A stretch of 45,830 nt of DNA, taken from the NCBI GenBank assembly GCA_022778745.1, contig JALFSR010000003.1:1-45830 (forward strand). Direction: 5' to 3'. Origin of the DNA: Clostridiales bacterium. Its GTDB lineage: Bacteria; Bacillota; Clostridia; Lachnospirales; Lachnospiraceae. Below the pieces are notes generated by a model. That model saw nothing but the letters and a program-made list of their open reading frames with translations. It did not search any database and had not been told where the DNA came from. The translations under genes and the position numbers were made by a program. This document shows, piece after piece, positions 26,282 through 35,802 of this stretch (positions within the stretch are counted from its first letter, which is position 1; every line of letters starts with the position of its first letter).

Positions 26282-28573
26282 ATGATTCAGTTGTATAAGC
26301 ATGGTGCTTATTTGTTAAATGGTACAGAATTGGTAGAAGATACGCCAGAAGCAGCTGCGATTTTGCAGAGTAAGCTTGGAAGTGTTCCAACAAAGGAAGA
26401 AGCTGCACAGAATACAATGGCATATGGCATTTTAAAGTCACATAACACATCTGATAATATGGAAAAGTTAAAGATTAAGTTTGATCGTTTAACTTCTCAT
26501 GATATTACGTTTGTTGGAATTATTCAGACAGCAAGAGCAAGTGGATTAGAAAAATTTCCAGTTCCATATGTATTGACAAACTGTCATAATAGTTTATGTG
26601 CAGTTGGTGGTACAATCAATGAAGATGACCATATGTTTGGTTTATCTTGCGCAAAGAAGTATGGCGGTATTTATGTTCCACCACATCAGGCTGTTATTCA
26701 TCAGTTTGCAAGAGAAATGCTTGCTGGATGTGGTAAGATGGTACTCGGTTCTGACAGTCACACACGTTATGGTGCACTTGGTACGATGGCATGTGGAGAA
26801 GGTGGACCAGAGATTGTAAAGCAGTTATTAAATAAGACATATGATATTAATATGCCAGGTGTTGTTGCAATTTACTTGACAGGAAAGCCTCAAAAAGGTG
26901 TTGGTCCTCAGGATATTGCACTTGCAATTATCGGTGAAGTGTTTGCAAATGGCTATGTAAATAATAAAGTAATGGAATTTGTCGGTGACGGTGTAGAAAA
27001 CTTAAGTGTTGATTATCGTATTGGTGTTGATGTTATGACAACAGAGACGACTTGTCTGTCTTCTATTTGGACAACCGATTCCAAAGTAAAGGATTTCTAT
27101 GAGATGCATTATCGTCCAGAAGAATTTGCAGAATTGAAGCCAGGTAAGGTTGCTTATTATGATGGTGTTGTTTATGTTGATTTAAGCACAATCAAGCCAA
27201 TGATTGCGATGCCATTCCATCCAAGCAATACATACACGATTGATGAGCTGAATGCAAATCTGGAAGATATCCTTGCAGATGTAGAAAAGAAAGCACAGAT
27301 CAGCTTAGACGGTAAGATTCCATTTACATTAAGAGATAAGATTCATAATGGAAGATTATATGTAGAACAGGGTGTTATCGCAGGATGTGCCGGCGGTGGA
27401 TTTGAAAATATTTGTGATGCAACGGATATTTTGTCAGGACATAGCATCGGTGCAGATGAATTCTCCTTAAGTGTTTATCCAGCATCTCAGCCAGTATTTA
27501 TGGAATTAGTAAAGAATGGAAGTATTGCGAAGCTGATGCAGACAGGTGCGACAGTACGTACAGCATTCTGTGGTCCATGCTTTGGTGCAGGTGATGTTCC
27601 AGCAAATAAGGGATTAAGTATTCGTCATTCAACAAGAAACTTCCCGAATCGTGAAGGTTCCAAGATTACAAATGGACAGATCGCATCAGTTGCATTGATG
27701 GATGCTCGTTCCATCGCTGCTACGGCAGTGAATAAAGGCTATTTGACAGCCGCAACAGATGTTGATGTGAACTTCACAAAGCCAAAATATTTCTTCGACA
27801 AGACGATTTATGACAATCGTGTTTATAATGGTGTTGGCAAGGCAGATCCTTCTGTTGAAATCAAGTTTGGTCCTGGTATTGTAGACTGGCCAGCTATGGT
27901 TCCATTGTCAGAAAATATTATGCTTCGTGTTGTTTCTGAAATTCATGATCCAGTTACAACAACAGATGAATTAATTCCATCTGGAGAGACAAGTTCTTAT
28001 CGTTCGAATCCTCTTGGTTTAGCTGAATTTACACTTTCCAGAAAAGACCCAGCATATGTAGGACGTGCAAAGCAGGTTCGTACAGCAGAAGAAATTCGTC
28101 GCACAGGTGCATGTCCAATGAAAGAAGACGAGGAAATTGCTGCTGCATTCCGTGTTGTAAAGGCAGATTATCCAGAATTAAAGGCAAGAGAGACAGAGAT
28201 TGGAAGTACAATTTATGCAGTGAAGCCAGGTGATGGTTCTGCTCGTGAGCAGGCTGCATCTTGTCAGAGAGTTCTCGGCGGTCTTGCAAATATTGCAAAA
28301 GAATATGCGACAAAGCGTTACCGTTCTAACTTAATTAACTGGGGTATGATTCCATTCATTTTTGAAGAAGAAACCCTTCCATTCCATAACTTAGACTTTA
28401 TCTTTATTCCAGGAATCCGTACAGCAATTCAAAATAAGGATACAAAGGTAAAGGCATATATTGTAAGAGATACATTAGAGGAGTTTGAACTTCAGATTAA
28501 AGAAATGACGGACGATGAGCGTCAGATTATTTTGGATGGATGTTTGATTAACTTCTATAAAGAAAACAATTAA
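26282..28573 (+). CDS. Aconitase-superfamily hydratase (YbhJ-like)
   Basis: 763 residues. The catalytic [4Fe-4S] ligands are visible as Cys369 in [11 protein letters not shown] and Cys430/Cys433 in FCGPCFGAG, spaced as in aconitases. Earlier motifs include [22 protein letters not shown] near residue 160. The C-terminal swivel domain contains the NWGMIPF segment. It is close to the aconitase-family hydratases of gut Firmicutes annotated like E. coli YbhJ rather than to the classical AcnA, so the substrate is not certain. ATG 26282 follows AGAGGAGG; the frame extends upstream to 26144 without a start. It is monocistronic, with a 16-bp terminator after it. Confidence 0.85.
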   Translation: MIQLYKHGAYLLNGTELVEDTPEAAAILQSKLGSVPTKEEAAQNTMAYGILKSHNTSDNMEKLKIKFDRLTSHDITFVGIIQTARASGLEKFPVPYVLTNCHNSLCAVGGTINEDDHMFGLSCAKKYGGIYVPPHQAVIHQFAREMLAGCGKMVLGSDSHTRYGALGTMACGEGGPEIVKQLLNKTYDINMPGVVAIYLTGKPQKGVGPQDIALAIIGEVFANGYVNNKVMEFVGDGVENLSVDYRIGVDVMTTETTCLSSIWTTDSKVKDFYEMHYRPEEFAELKPGKVAYYDGVVYVDLSTIKPMIAMPFHPSNTYTIDELNANLEDILADVEKKAQISLDGKIPFTLRDKIHNGRLYVEQGVIAGCAGGGFENICDATDILSGHSIGADEFSLSVYPASQPVFMELVKNGSIAKLMQTGATVRTAFCGPCFGAGDVPANKGLSIRHSTRNFPNREGSKITNGQIASVALMDARSIAATAVNKGYLTAATDVDVNFTKPKYFFDKTIYDNRVYNGVGKADPSVEIKFGPGIVDWPAMVPLSENIMLRVVSEIHDPVTTTDELIPSGETSSYRSNPLGLAEFTLSRKDPAYVGRAKQVRTAEEIRRTGACPMKEDEEIAAAFRVVKADYPELKARETEIGSTIYAVKPGDGSAREQAASCQRVLGGLANIAKEYATKRYRSNLINWGMIPFIFEEETLPFHNLDFIFIPGIRTAIQNKDTKVKAYIVRDTLEEFELQIKEMTDDERQIILDGCLINFYKENN

Positions 28574-28583
28574 TAAAATAAAC

Positions 28584-28630
28584 AAAATTCCCTGCTTCAA
28601 GTGTGTGAAATGAAGCAGGGAATTTTTATA
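28584..28630. terminator. Strong terminator after the aconitase-family gene
   Basis: A perfect 16-bp stem AAAATTCCCTGCTTCA / TGAAGCAGGGAATTTT (28584-28599 and 28611-28626). A and T runs on both sides make it bidirectional, serving the convergent pan operon as well. Confidence 0.9.
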
Positions 28631-28675
28631 TATGCCATATGCGAATCAACAAAACACAGATTGCATTTTGTCTGA

Positions 28676-29065
28676 TTACATATTTTCTAATAAACCATGG
28701 CGTTCATAGTTTGTACAGCGGGAAATTTTATTATGTTCATCTACAAAAACAACACTTGGGCGGAACGTCTTTGCTTCTTCTAAGTCCATATTTGCATATG
28801 CAATAATGATGATCTTATCTCCAGTTGCGACACATCTGGCAGCTGGTCCATTCAGGCAGATCATTCCACTTCCACGTTCACCAGGAATTGTATAAGTTTC
28901 AAAGCGGCTTCCATTGTTCACATCTACGATATGAACATGTTCATATTCAAGAATTCCAGCAGCATCTAATAAGTCTGGATCAACAGTAATGCTTCCAACA
29001 TAATCTAACTCTGCCTGAACAACAGTGGCACGATGAATTTTTCCTTTTAACATACTGATTGTCAT
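28676..29065 (-). CDS. panD: Aspartate 1-decarboxylase
   Basis: Makes beta-alanine for pantothenate. 129 residues, the usual proenzyme size. Autocleavage between Gly24 and Ser25 (YVGSITVD) would create the pyruvoyl group. Other conserved segments are [14 protein letters not shown] at the start, [10 protein letters not shown] near residue 51 and [10 protein letters not shown] near 82. ATG 29065 follows GAGGAG. It is the last gene of a leftward panG-B-C-D operon, 53 bp behind panC. Confidence 0.96.
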   Translation of the reverse strand: MTISMLKGKIHRATVVQAELDYVGSITVDPDLLDAAGILEYEHVHIVDVNNGSRFETYTIPGERGSGMICLNGPAARCVATGDKIIIIAYANMDLEEAKTFRPSVVFVDEHNKISRCTNYERHGLLENM

Positions 29066-29118
29066 AATTTTCTCCTCTTCTTATATAAATCTTAATGATA
29101 CATTGGTTGCTTTTTGTA

Positions 29119-29961
29119 TTAATCTTCAATTAATGTATTATCGATTAAACGTGTCTTTCCGATATAGACTGCCATAGCAATCATTGCTGGACGGTCAAAT
29201 GTATCAATTGGCTGCATGGAAAATGCATCAACTGCTTCTACATAATCAATCTTAGCGAGTGGTTCTGTCTCAATATTTGCTTTCATAGCAGCAATTACTG
29301 TAGCAGCATCTTTTTGCGTTTTTGCCATCTCTTTGCCAAGTGCGATTGTTTTGCTTAAAATTAAAGCAGCAGTACGCTCTTCTTGGGAAAGGTATGTGTT
29401 TCTTGAACTTTTTGCAAGTCCGTCAGCTTCTCTGATGATTGGGCATCCAACAATTGTGATGTCCATATTCAGATCGCGAACCATTCGACGGATAACTGCT
29501 AGCTGCTGTCCGTCTTTTTGACCGAAATAAGCACGGTCTGGTGTTACAATATGGAATAATTTAGAAACAACAGTACATACTCCGCGGAAATGAATTGGTC
29601 TTGTTTTTCCGCAAAGACCTTCTGTGAGTCCAGTCATATCTACAAAGGAACAAAAATCTGGTGCATACATTTCTTCTGGTTCCGGATGGAAAATTAAATC
29701 AACGCCTATACTTTCACATAATGCACTGTCACGTTCTAAGTCTCTTGGATATTGAGCTAAATCTTCCGTTGGTCCAAACTGCATTGGATTTACAAAGATA
29801 CTGACAACAACCTTATCATTCTCTTTTCTGGCAGCTTCCATTAAGCTCTGGTGACCTTCATGCAAATATCCCATTGTTGGAACAAAACCGATTGTATAGC
29901 CTTGTTTTTTCCATTGCTTTACTTGTTCTCGAACTTCATTTACTGTTTTTACGATTTTCAT
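29119..29961 (-). CDS. panC: Pantothenate synthetase (pantoate-beta-alanine ligase)
   Basis: Joins pantoate and beta-alanine with ATP. 280 residues. The nucleotidyltransferase motif is VPTMGYLHEGHQSLM near residue 28. Other motifs are NPMQFGPTEDLAQYPRDLERD near 60, FGQKDGQQLAVIRRMV near 148 (KMSKS-like region) and LAKSSRNTYLS near 182. ATG 29961 follows GGGAGG. It lies between panB and panD, and the three genes cover the pathway from ketoisovalerate and aspartate apart from the ketopantoate reductase. Confidence 0.97.
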   Translation of the reverse strand: MKIVKTVNEVREQVKQWKKQGYTIGFVPTMGYLHEGHQSLMEAARKENDKVVVSIFVNPMQFGPTEDLAQYPRDLERDSALCESIGVDLIFHPEPEEMYAPDFCSFVDMTGLTEGLCGKTRPIHFRGVCTVVSKLFHIVTPDRAYFGQKDGQQLAVIRRMVRDLNMDITIVGCPIIREADGLAKSSRNTYLSQEERTAALILSKTIALGKEMAKTQKDAATVIAAMKANIETEPLAKIDYVEAVDAFSMQPIDTFDRPAMIAMAVYIGKTRLIDNTLIED

Positions 29962-29991
29962 AATATTCCTCCCATGATGGTTTCCTATAGT

Positions 29992-30819
29992 TTAATATAA
30001 TTTTTCAATTACTTCATCACGAATAGCAAATGTATGCTCTTTTGCAGGGAATGTGCCATCAGATACTTCTTTCATATATTGTTCCACTGCCTGTTTCATT
30101 GTTACACCAACTTGAGCAAATTGCTTTACGAATTTTGGAGTAAAGTCCCCATACATTGCAAGCATATCCTGGTAAACAAGAACTTGTCCATCACATCCAG
30201 CACCAGCACCGATACCAATAGTAGGGATATGTAATTGCTTAGAAATTAGTTCGGCAAGTTTTGCAGGAACACATTCCAATACAACCATAAAAGCACCAGC
30301 AGCTTCAACAGCAAGGGCAGCTTCGATCAACTGCTTTGCAGCTTCCTCTGTCTTACCCTGTACTTTAAATCCTCCAAATGCATTGACAGATTGTGGAGTT
30401 AATCCAATATGAGCAACGACTGGAATGGATGCTTTAACAATTGCTTCAATTTGCGGGCAAACTTCTTTTCCACCTTCTAATTTTACTGCGGTAGCTCCAG
30501 TTTCTTTCATAATTCTTCCAGCATTTACGACGGCATCATAAACAGATGTTTGATAAGATAAAAATGGCATGTCAACAACAACGAGTGCATTTTTTGCACC
30601 ACGTACAACAGCAGCACCGTGATGAATCATATCGTTCACTGTTACAGGAATTGTACTTTCATATCCAAGCATAACCATTCCAAGGGAATCTCCAACGAGA
30701 ATCGTGTGAATACCTGCTTCATCAAATAATTTGGCTGTAGAATAGTCATAAGCAGTTAACATGGAAATTTTTTCTCCATTTTCTTTCATCTTCTGTAATG
30801 TAGTAACCGTTTGTTTCAT
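29992..30819 (-). CDS. panB: 3-methyl-2-oxobutanoate hydroxymethyltransferase
   Basis: Adds a hydroxymethyl group from methylene-tetrahydrofolate to ketoisovalerate, giving ketopantoate. 275 residues. Mg-binding and catalytic segments are [13 protein letters not shown] near residue 45, DMPFLSY near 85, VKLEGGKE near 115 and [14 protein letters not shown] near 138. ATG 30819 follows AGGAGG; the longer frame to 30915 lies inside the upstream gene. Thirteen base pairs separate it from the Rossmann/DUF2520 gene, so they are cotranscribed. Confidence 0.97.
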   Translation of the reverse strand: MKQTVTTLQKMKENGEKISMLTAYDYSTAKLFDEAGIHTILVGDSLGMVMLGYESTIPVTVNDMIHHGAAVVRGAKNALVVVDMPFLSYQTSVYDAVVNAGRIMKETGATAVKLEGGKEVCPQIEAIVKASIPVVAHIGLTPQSVNAFGGFKVQGKTEEAAKQLIEAALAVEAAGAFMVVLECVPAKLAELISKQLHIPTIGIGAGAGCDGQVLVYQDMLAMYGDFTPKFVKQFAQVGVTMKQAVEQYMKEVSDGTFPAKEHTFAIRDEVIEKLY

Positions 30820-30832
30820 TTTATTAATCCTC

Positions 30833-31699
30833 CTAATCTGGGTTCGTAAGACGATATTGTTCCAATACATCTTCAAAATCTGCATAAGAACGTGATGGAT
30901 GCCGTTGTTGGGCAATCGTTACTAAGTCTTTTGTCAGAGCAATATAAGTTTCGCGTGAATCCGAAGAGAGCACATCAAGATGCTTTTTGATCGTTTTTAA
31001 ATCATGTCGTTCTACTGGACCAGTTAATGCAGCAGATGGACCGTTTTGGAATATATTTTCCAAGTTAGAAAATGCCAGCGGTTTTAAAGCAATGCGAGCC
31101 TCTTCTTCGGAAAACCCACAGTCCATAAGCATACGAAATGACTGATGAAAAAGGGAAACGACAAGGTTTGAGGCAAACACTGCTGCAGCATGGTAGGCTG
31201 CCTTATGATCTGCTTCAATTGGAATAAAACGATTAGGACATGCATGTAATAAATCAAGCAGTGGCTGTTGATGAGCAGCATCTCCTTCAATTGTAAATAT
31301 TGCTTGCTGCAATGCTTCATATGCAGTTGTTTTAGTTTGAAATGGAAATATTGGATGAATGGAATAACCGAATGAGTCTGTTATTTCAATCCCGGAAAGA
31401 ATATGAGAGGTAAGTGATCCACTGCAGTGGCAAATGTATTTTCCTTTAATTGGAAAATGTTTCATTTCATTCCAGACAGACAAAATAGCATCGTCTGGTA
31501 CTGTTAAAAACAGAACATCAGATAATGTTAATAATTGATCAATTGAAGTTACACAGATCGTATTGCATTGTCTTGCCGCTTCACATCCAGAAGATTGTGT
31601 ACGACTATAATATCCAGAGATAGGAATATTATTTTGAGAGAAGTAACGGCCAAGGGAACTGCCAACTTTACCAGCTCCAATAAATCCGACTTTCATCAT
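30833..31699 (-). CDS. panG: Rossmann-fold DUF2520 protein, probable ketopantoate reductase (PanG type)
   Basis: 288 residues. The N-terminal Rossmann fold binds NAD(P) through [17 protein letters not shown] (residues 4-20), with YSRTQ at the second strand and VPDDAI near 75. The helical C-terminal DUF2520 domain has [17 protein letters not shown] near residue 168 and LTGPVERHD near 235. It heads the pan operon immediately before panB, where the missing step (ketopantoate to pantoate) is expected. PanE is absent here. An alternative reductase, PanG, is known in Francisella and some Firmicutes. The function is inferred from context and domain type. ATG 31699 or 31696 are both possible. Confidence 0.75.
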   Translation of the reverse strand: MMKVGFIGAGKVGSSLGRYFSQNNIPISGYYSRTQSSGCEAARQCNTICVTSIDQLLTLSDVLFLTVPDDAILSVWNEMKHFPIKGKYICHCSGSLTSHILSGIEITDSFGYSIHPIFPFQTKTTAYEALQQAIFTIEGDAAHQQPLLDLLHACPNRFIPIEADHKAAYHAAAVFASNLVVSLFHQSFRMLMDCGFSEEEARIALKPLAFSNLENIFQNGPSAALTGPVERHDLKTIKKHLDVLSSDSRETYIALTKDLVTIAQQRHPSRSYADFEDVLEQYRLTNPD

Positions 31700-32116
31700 A
31701 GTATCACCTGCTTTCGTGGGCTGATGTTCTATTTATTCTAAATTATAATGTGGTATGATTTCTTTCCAGAATACCATCCATCCATAAATATAGCATTTTT
31801 CAAATCAAATGGCAATAAAAAATTTGACCTCATAATCAGGAAAATAAAAGTTTGTCTGATTAATCGCCGATATGAACAAAAAAAGATTCGATTGTGCAAA
31901 CAAAAATTGTGAAAAATGCTTTATAATAAAAGATACAAAACTTGGTTTTGAGATAAAATCACAATAAAAAACTATGTCATAAGTAGATAAGTTGTGCAAG
32001 TACAAGCAAAAGAAGTTAGCTGTACATAGATGCATAGAAACTATTCATGACAGTTTTTCCAGGAAATGATTTTAATTTCCAAAAAACGTTCGTAATAGTT
32101 GAAGGGAGGAATTTTC
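31700..32116. other. Intergenic region upstream of lnpA with repeated TTGTGCAA motifs
   Basis: A 417-bp AT-rich region without a gene. It holds ATTGTGCAAA (31891-31900), ATTGTGAAAA (31906-31915) and GTTGTGCAAG (31991-32000), the same core as the inverted repeat between araC and the ABC genes. A TATAAT lies at 31922-31927 without a good -35, which fits activator-dependent transcription. On the left, TATAAT on the minus strand (31747-31742) may be the pan operon -10. Confidence 0.5.
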
Positions 32117-34279
32117 ATGTCAAAGACAAAGGGAAGAGTTACTCTTCCAAGTGAATCCAATTTTTTAAATCAGACGAAAGAGATGTTAGATCGTTGGGGT
32201 GCAGATGCGCTTCGTGATAGTGACGGTACAAAGCTGGATGATGAAATTAAAGCACTTGACGCAAAGATCTATACAACTTATTTTGTTGCAAGAGGTCATA
32301 ATGAATTTGCAAAGGAACATATGGATGAGTGCCAGCAGCTGTATTTAATGTCAAAGCATAATACTGCAGTAGATACAACGATTACCATTGATTTTATGGA
32401 CGGATACTATGCAGAACAGGTTGTTCCAGATTATGTACATGATCCAAAGAAATGGTGGGAAGTAATTAATCGTACAACAGGAGAGGTTGTACCAACTGAC
32501 AAATGGAGTGTAGATCAGGAAAATAATGTAGTTGTAGTGAAGGATGTTGTACCATTCCAAGAATATACCGTATCATTCCTTGTATATGCAATTTGGGATC
32601 CAACACAGATGTATAATCATATTACAAATCAGTGGGGAGATAAGCCACATGATATTCCATTTGATGTGCGTCAGACAAATTCTGGAATGTTTGCAAAGGA
32701 TTATTTAAAGCAGTGGTTAATTGATAACCCAGATACCGATGTAATTCGTTTTACAACATTCTTCTATCATTTCACATTGGTATTTAATAATCATGCAAAG
32801 GAAAAATTTGTTGACTGGTTTGGATATGGTGCAACAGTATCTGTAAAAGCATTGGAAGAATTTGAAACTGAATATGGATATGCACTTCGTCCAGAGGATA
32901 TTGTTGATAATGGATATTATAATTCTACATTCCGTGTACCAACAAAGCATTATTTGGATTATATGGATTTTATTCAGAGATTTGTTGCAAAGAAGGCAAA
33001 GGAATTAGTAGAACTCGTTCATGATGCTGGAAGAGAAGCGATGATGTTCCTTGGAGATAACTGGATTGGTACAGAGCCATATGGAAAATATTTTGGTGAA
33101 ATTGGTTTGGATGCTGTAGTAGGAAGTGTCGGAGGCGGAGCAACACTGCGTCTGATTTCTGAAATTCCTCATGTGAAGTATACAGAGGGTCGTTTCCTTC
33201 CATATTTCTTCCCAGATACATTCTATGAAGGTAATGATCCATGTATCGAAGCAATTGATAATTGGTTAAGTGCAAGACGTGCAATTATGAGAAAGCCAGT
33301 TGATCGAATCGGATACGGCGGATACTTGAGTTTAGCATACAAGTTTCCGAAGTTCGTTGATTATATTGAAAATGTAACGGATGAATTCCGTTTGATTTAT
33401 GACAATGTAAAGAATAAGAAGCCTTATAATGGACTTCGTGTTGCGATTTTGAACTGTTGGGGCAAGATTCGTTCTTGGCAGACTTATATGGTTGCACATG
33501 CATTATGGTATAAGCAGATTTATTCCTATCTCGGAATTTTAGAGTCCTTGAGCGGAGCAAGTGTGGATGTACAGTTTATCAGTTTTGATGATATTAAGAA
33601 AGATGGAATTCCATCAGATATTGACGTAATTATTAATGCAGGTGATGCTGGCACAGCATTTTCTGGCGGAGAAATGTGGGATGATCCAGAATTAGTAACG
33701 ATGATTCGTCAGTGGGTATACAATGGCGGAGGATTTGTTGGTGTAGGAGAACCATCGGCATTCCATAAAAATGGACATTTCTTCCAGCTCTCTGATGTAC
33801 TTGGTGTAGATAAAGAATTAGGATTTACATTGTCAACAGATAAGTATTTTACAAAGGCATTGGATAGTCACTTTATTACCGAAGATCGTACAACACCATT
33901 TGATTTTGGAGAAAGTATGAAGAATATCTATGCATTGACAGAAAAGACAGAAATTATTGAGTACTCAAATGGAGAAGTTCATATTTCGGCAAATGCATAT
34001 GGAAAGGGACGAGGTGTTTATATTGCAGGTTTTCCTTATAGCTATGAAAACACAAGATTGTTAATTCGTGCTATGTATTATGCAGCCGCAAAAGAAGATC
34101 AGATGAAGATTTGGTATGCAGATAATTTATATTGTGAAGTTCATGCATATCCAGAATCAGGAAAATATGCGATCTTAAATAATACAAATGAAGCCCAGAA
34201 CACGGTTGTATATGATGGTCAGGGAAATGCACAAGAGTATGAATTAGAGCCATGTGCAATTATTTGGAAAGAAATATAA
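32117..34279 (+). CDS. lnpA: 1,3-beta-galactosyl-N-acetylhexosamine phosphorylase (GH112)
   Basis: Phosphorolyses lacto-N-biose and galacto-N-biose from milk glycans and mucin to galactose-1-phosphate plus GlcNAc or GalNAc in the cytoplasm. 720 residues, the usual GH112 size. The general-acid Asp is Asp314 in FLGDNWIGTEPYG, nearly the same number as the catalytic Asp of the bifidobacterial enzyme. The TIM barrel carries VGSVGGGATLR near residue 338 and TEGRFLPYFFPDTFYEG near 358. A glutamine-amidotransferase-like domain and a C-terminal beta domain follow. ATG 32117 has GGGAGGA upstream. The related galactosyl-rhamnose phosphorylase is the alternative; the HexNAc kinase nearby favours LNB/GNB. 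Confidence 0.93.
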   Translation: MSKTKGRVTLPSESNFLNQTKEMLDRWGADALRDSDGTKLDDEIKALDAKIYTTYFVARGHNEFAKEHMDECQQLYLMSKHNTAVDTTITIDFMDGYYAEQVVPDYVHDPKKWWEVINRTTGEVVPTDKWSVDQENNVVVVKDVVPFQEYTVSFLVYAIWDPTQMYNHITNQWGDKPHDIPFDVRQTNSGMFAKDYLKQWLIDNPDTDVIRFTTFFYHFTLVFNNHAKEKFVDWFGYGATVSVKALEEFETEYGYALRPEDIVDNGYYNSTFRVPTKHYLDYMDFIQRFVAKKAKELVELVHDAGREAMMFLGDNWIGTEPYGKYFGEIGLDAVVGSVGGGATLRLISEIPHVKYTEGRFLPYFFPDTFYEGNDPCIEAIDNWLSARRAIMRKPVDRIGYGGYLSLAYKFPKFVDYIENVTDEFRLIYDNVKNKKPYNGLRVAILNCWGKIRSWQTYMVAHALWYKQIYSYLGILESLSGASVDVQFISFDDIKKDGIPSDIDVIINAGDAGTAFSGGEMWDDPELVTMIRQWVYNGGGFVGVGEPSAFHKNGHFFQLSDVLGVDKELGFTLSTDKYFTKALDSHFITEDRTTPFDFGESMKNIYALTEKTEIIEYSNGEVHISANAYGKGRGVYIAGFPYSYENTRLLIRAMYYAAAKEDQMKIWYADNLYCEVHAYPESGKYAILNNTNEAQNTVVYDGQGNAQEYELEPCAIIWKEI

Positions 34280-34293
34280 TTATTTAACGAAAT

Positions 34294-34327
34294 TATACTG
34301 CAAATATCTGCTTGATTTTGCAGTATA
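34294..34327 (+). terminator. Hairpin downstream of lnpA
   Basis: A perfect 11-bp stem TATACTGCAAA / TTTGCAGTATA (34294-34304 and 34317-34327) just after lnpA. It lacks a long U-run, so it may protect the mRNA 3' end, with the next hairpin doing the termination. Confidence 0.55.
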
Positions 34328-34365
34328 TAGTTAAAACGGATAATGAGAAAAGAGTTTTATGCGTA

Positions 34366-34420
34366 AAAAAACAGAACGAATTTTGCTATTTTTATAAATA
34401 GAAAATTCGTTCTGTTTTTT
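34366..34420. terminator. Bidirectional terminator between lnpA and the AraC regulator
   Basis: A perfect 19-bp stem (arms 34366-34384 and 34402-34420) built on AACAGAACGAATTTT, with A and T runs at each side. It overlaps the stop codon of the araC-type gene by two bases. Confidence 0.9.
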
Positions 34421-35327
34421 AAGAAAAGGGTGAGTTTGGTGAATCGGAAAATACTTTAATGGAAGATGCATATTCCGAAGGAGTCATTCCTGTAATTTTT
34501 TTAAACTGTCGAGAAAAATAATGAATGGATGTATATCCGAGGGAATCAGAAATTTGAGTAAAATTCAACTGCTTTTCTCGGATCATTTGTTTCGCGGCAT
34601 TAATTTTCATTCGGGAAAAATAATCGATTACTCCATGCTGACTATTTTTGCGGAATAGTTTTTGTAGCTGAGAACGACCGATTAAATTATCTTCACAAAT
34701 TTGTGTAATGGAAAGTTGAGAGTGAATATTATCTTCCAAATAAGATAAAATGGATTGATAAACTTCTGCATCATTTTTTAATTTTAATGATTTTGTGATA
34801 GTAGGTGTAATTTGTGTTTTTGTATATCGTCGAAACAACTGAATCAGCATCTGTTCTAATTGAATGCGAATCATTTGTTCGGATCCAATACGTGGAGGCA
34901 GACGTCGTTCTAGGATTTCTAAGTAAGGATCATCAAGTTTAGATTGAAATGCACTATAACTCTCTGCTATTACAGATGCAATAAGACCACGCTCAAGTTC
35001 TCCAATTGTCATAACTTTATCTTTAAAAAAGTCCATATAAGGAGAATGACATTCAAAAGAGACAACGACGAGGTTTGGAGCAGTGACACCGTTGGATTTT
35101 AAACTATGAAACTCATTTGGTTTATGAAAAATAATCATACCTTTTTTTAAAGTATAATTTTTGTCTTCAGCAGTTACTTCGACTTCACCTTTGTCAACAC
35201 AGAGAAATTCCCAAAAATCATGCCGTTCACCTGGAAAGTGAAAATCACTCGTATATTCAAAATAATGAACAGTTACTAGTCGTTCAATAATAAAATCTTG
35301 ATGTAGTAGAATACTCTGATAGTTCAT
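34419..35327 (-). CDS. AraC-family regulator with cupin-like sensor domain
   Basis: 302 residues. The N-terminal half is a cupin-like ligand domain (FHFPGERHDFWEFLCVDKGEVEV near residue 30, then LKKGMIIFHKPNEFHSL near 65). The C-terminal 100 residues are two helix-turn-helix motifs typical of AraC (LSITQICEDNLIGRSQLQKLFRKN and FTQISDSLGYTSIHYFSRQFKKITGMTPSEY). It lies between lnpA and the divergent ABC operon, so it probably senses LNB/GNB or a product and activates both. A 12-bp inverted repeat with TTGTGCAA sits about 45 bp ahead of its predicted start. GGAGG precedes ATG 35327. Confidence 0.93.
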   Translation of the reverse strand: MNYQSILLHQDFIIERLVTVHYFEYTSDFHFPGERHDFWEFLCVDKGEVEVTAEDKNYTLKKGMIIFHKPNEFHSLKSNGVTAPNLVVVSFECHSPYMDFFKDKVMTIGELERGLIASVIAESYSAFQSKLDDPYLEILERRLPPRIGSEQMIRIQLEQMLIQLFRRYTKTQITPTITKSLKLKNDAEVYQSILSYLEDNIHSQLSITQICEDNLIGRSQLQKLFRKNSQHGVIDYFSRMKINAAKQMIREKQLNFTQISDSLGYTSIHYFSRQFKKITGMTPSEYASSIKVFSDSPNSPFS

Positions 35328-35364
35328 ATAAAATGGTACCTCCTTTTTTTCTAATTAAGAATAC

Positions 35365-35370
35365 ATTATA
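35365..35370 (-). promoter_or_regulatory. Candidate -10 box of the AraC-type gene
   Basis: TATAAT on the minus strand with only a T-rich -35 region upstream. The predicted start is near 35358. Confidence 0.4.
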
Positions 35371-35396
35371 ATGCAAAAAGAGTAAATAAAAATAAA

Positions 35397-35432
35397 CAAT
35401 TGTGCAAAAAAAAAGACTGATTTGCACAATTG
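35397..35432. promoter_or_regulatory. Perfect 12-bp inverted repeat, probable AraC operator
   Basis: CAATTGTGCAAA (35397-35408) and TTTGCACAATTG (35421-35432) are perfect inverted repeats separated by 12 bp, in the divergent region between the AraC gene and the ABC operon. The same core occurs as ATTGTGCAAA and variants upstream of lnpA. The symmetric form and the recurrence at two promoters of one locus point to a regulator site. The assignment to this AraC protein is inference. Confidence 0.65.
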
Positions 35433-35802
35433 CTTTCGTGGAAACTAGCAAAACAAATAAAAAAAAACAAATGATAATAGGGTAAAATTACGAAGGATAT
35501 AATTTGGGAAAATGTGGACATGAGAAGAATATATACATATTAGACATAAAAACAAAAATAAAAACAGAAGCATTTGTGGTTTTTATATTAAAAAAAGACG
35601 ATAATACAAAAATGTTATATATTCGTGTAAATATTTTTTTATTAATATGTATTATGATATAATATATCAGATATTTGAGAAAGGACATATCCTGCAGTCA
35701 GCAGATGAATGATAAGAAGATTTCTTATATGGTACATAACGATGAACTTACTCAAATATTACACGAGACAAAGCTAACAATATTTAAAGGAGGAGTATCA
35801 AA
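35433..35802 (+). other. Intergenic region and leader of the ABC operon
   Basis: Very AT-rich, about 370 bp, with no gene. A TATAAT (35658-35663) has only a T tract at the -35 position, consistent with activator-dependent initiation. A dyad ATAAGAA/TTCTTAT (35712-35718 and 35722-35728) lies in the leader. The distance from the inverted repeat at 35397-35432 to this -10 is over 200 bp. Confidence 0.4.
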
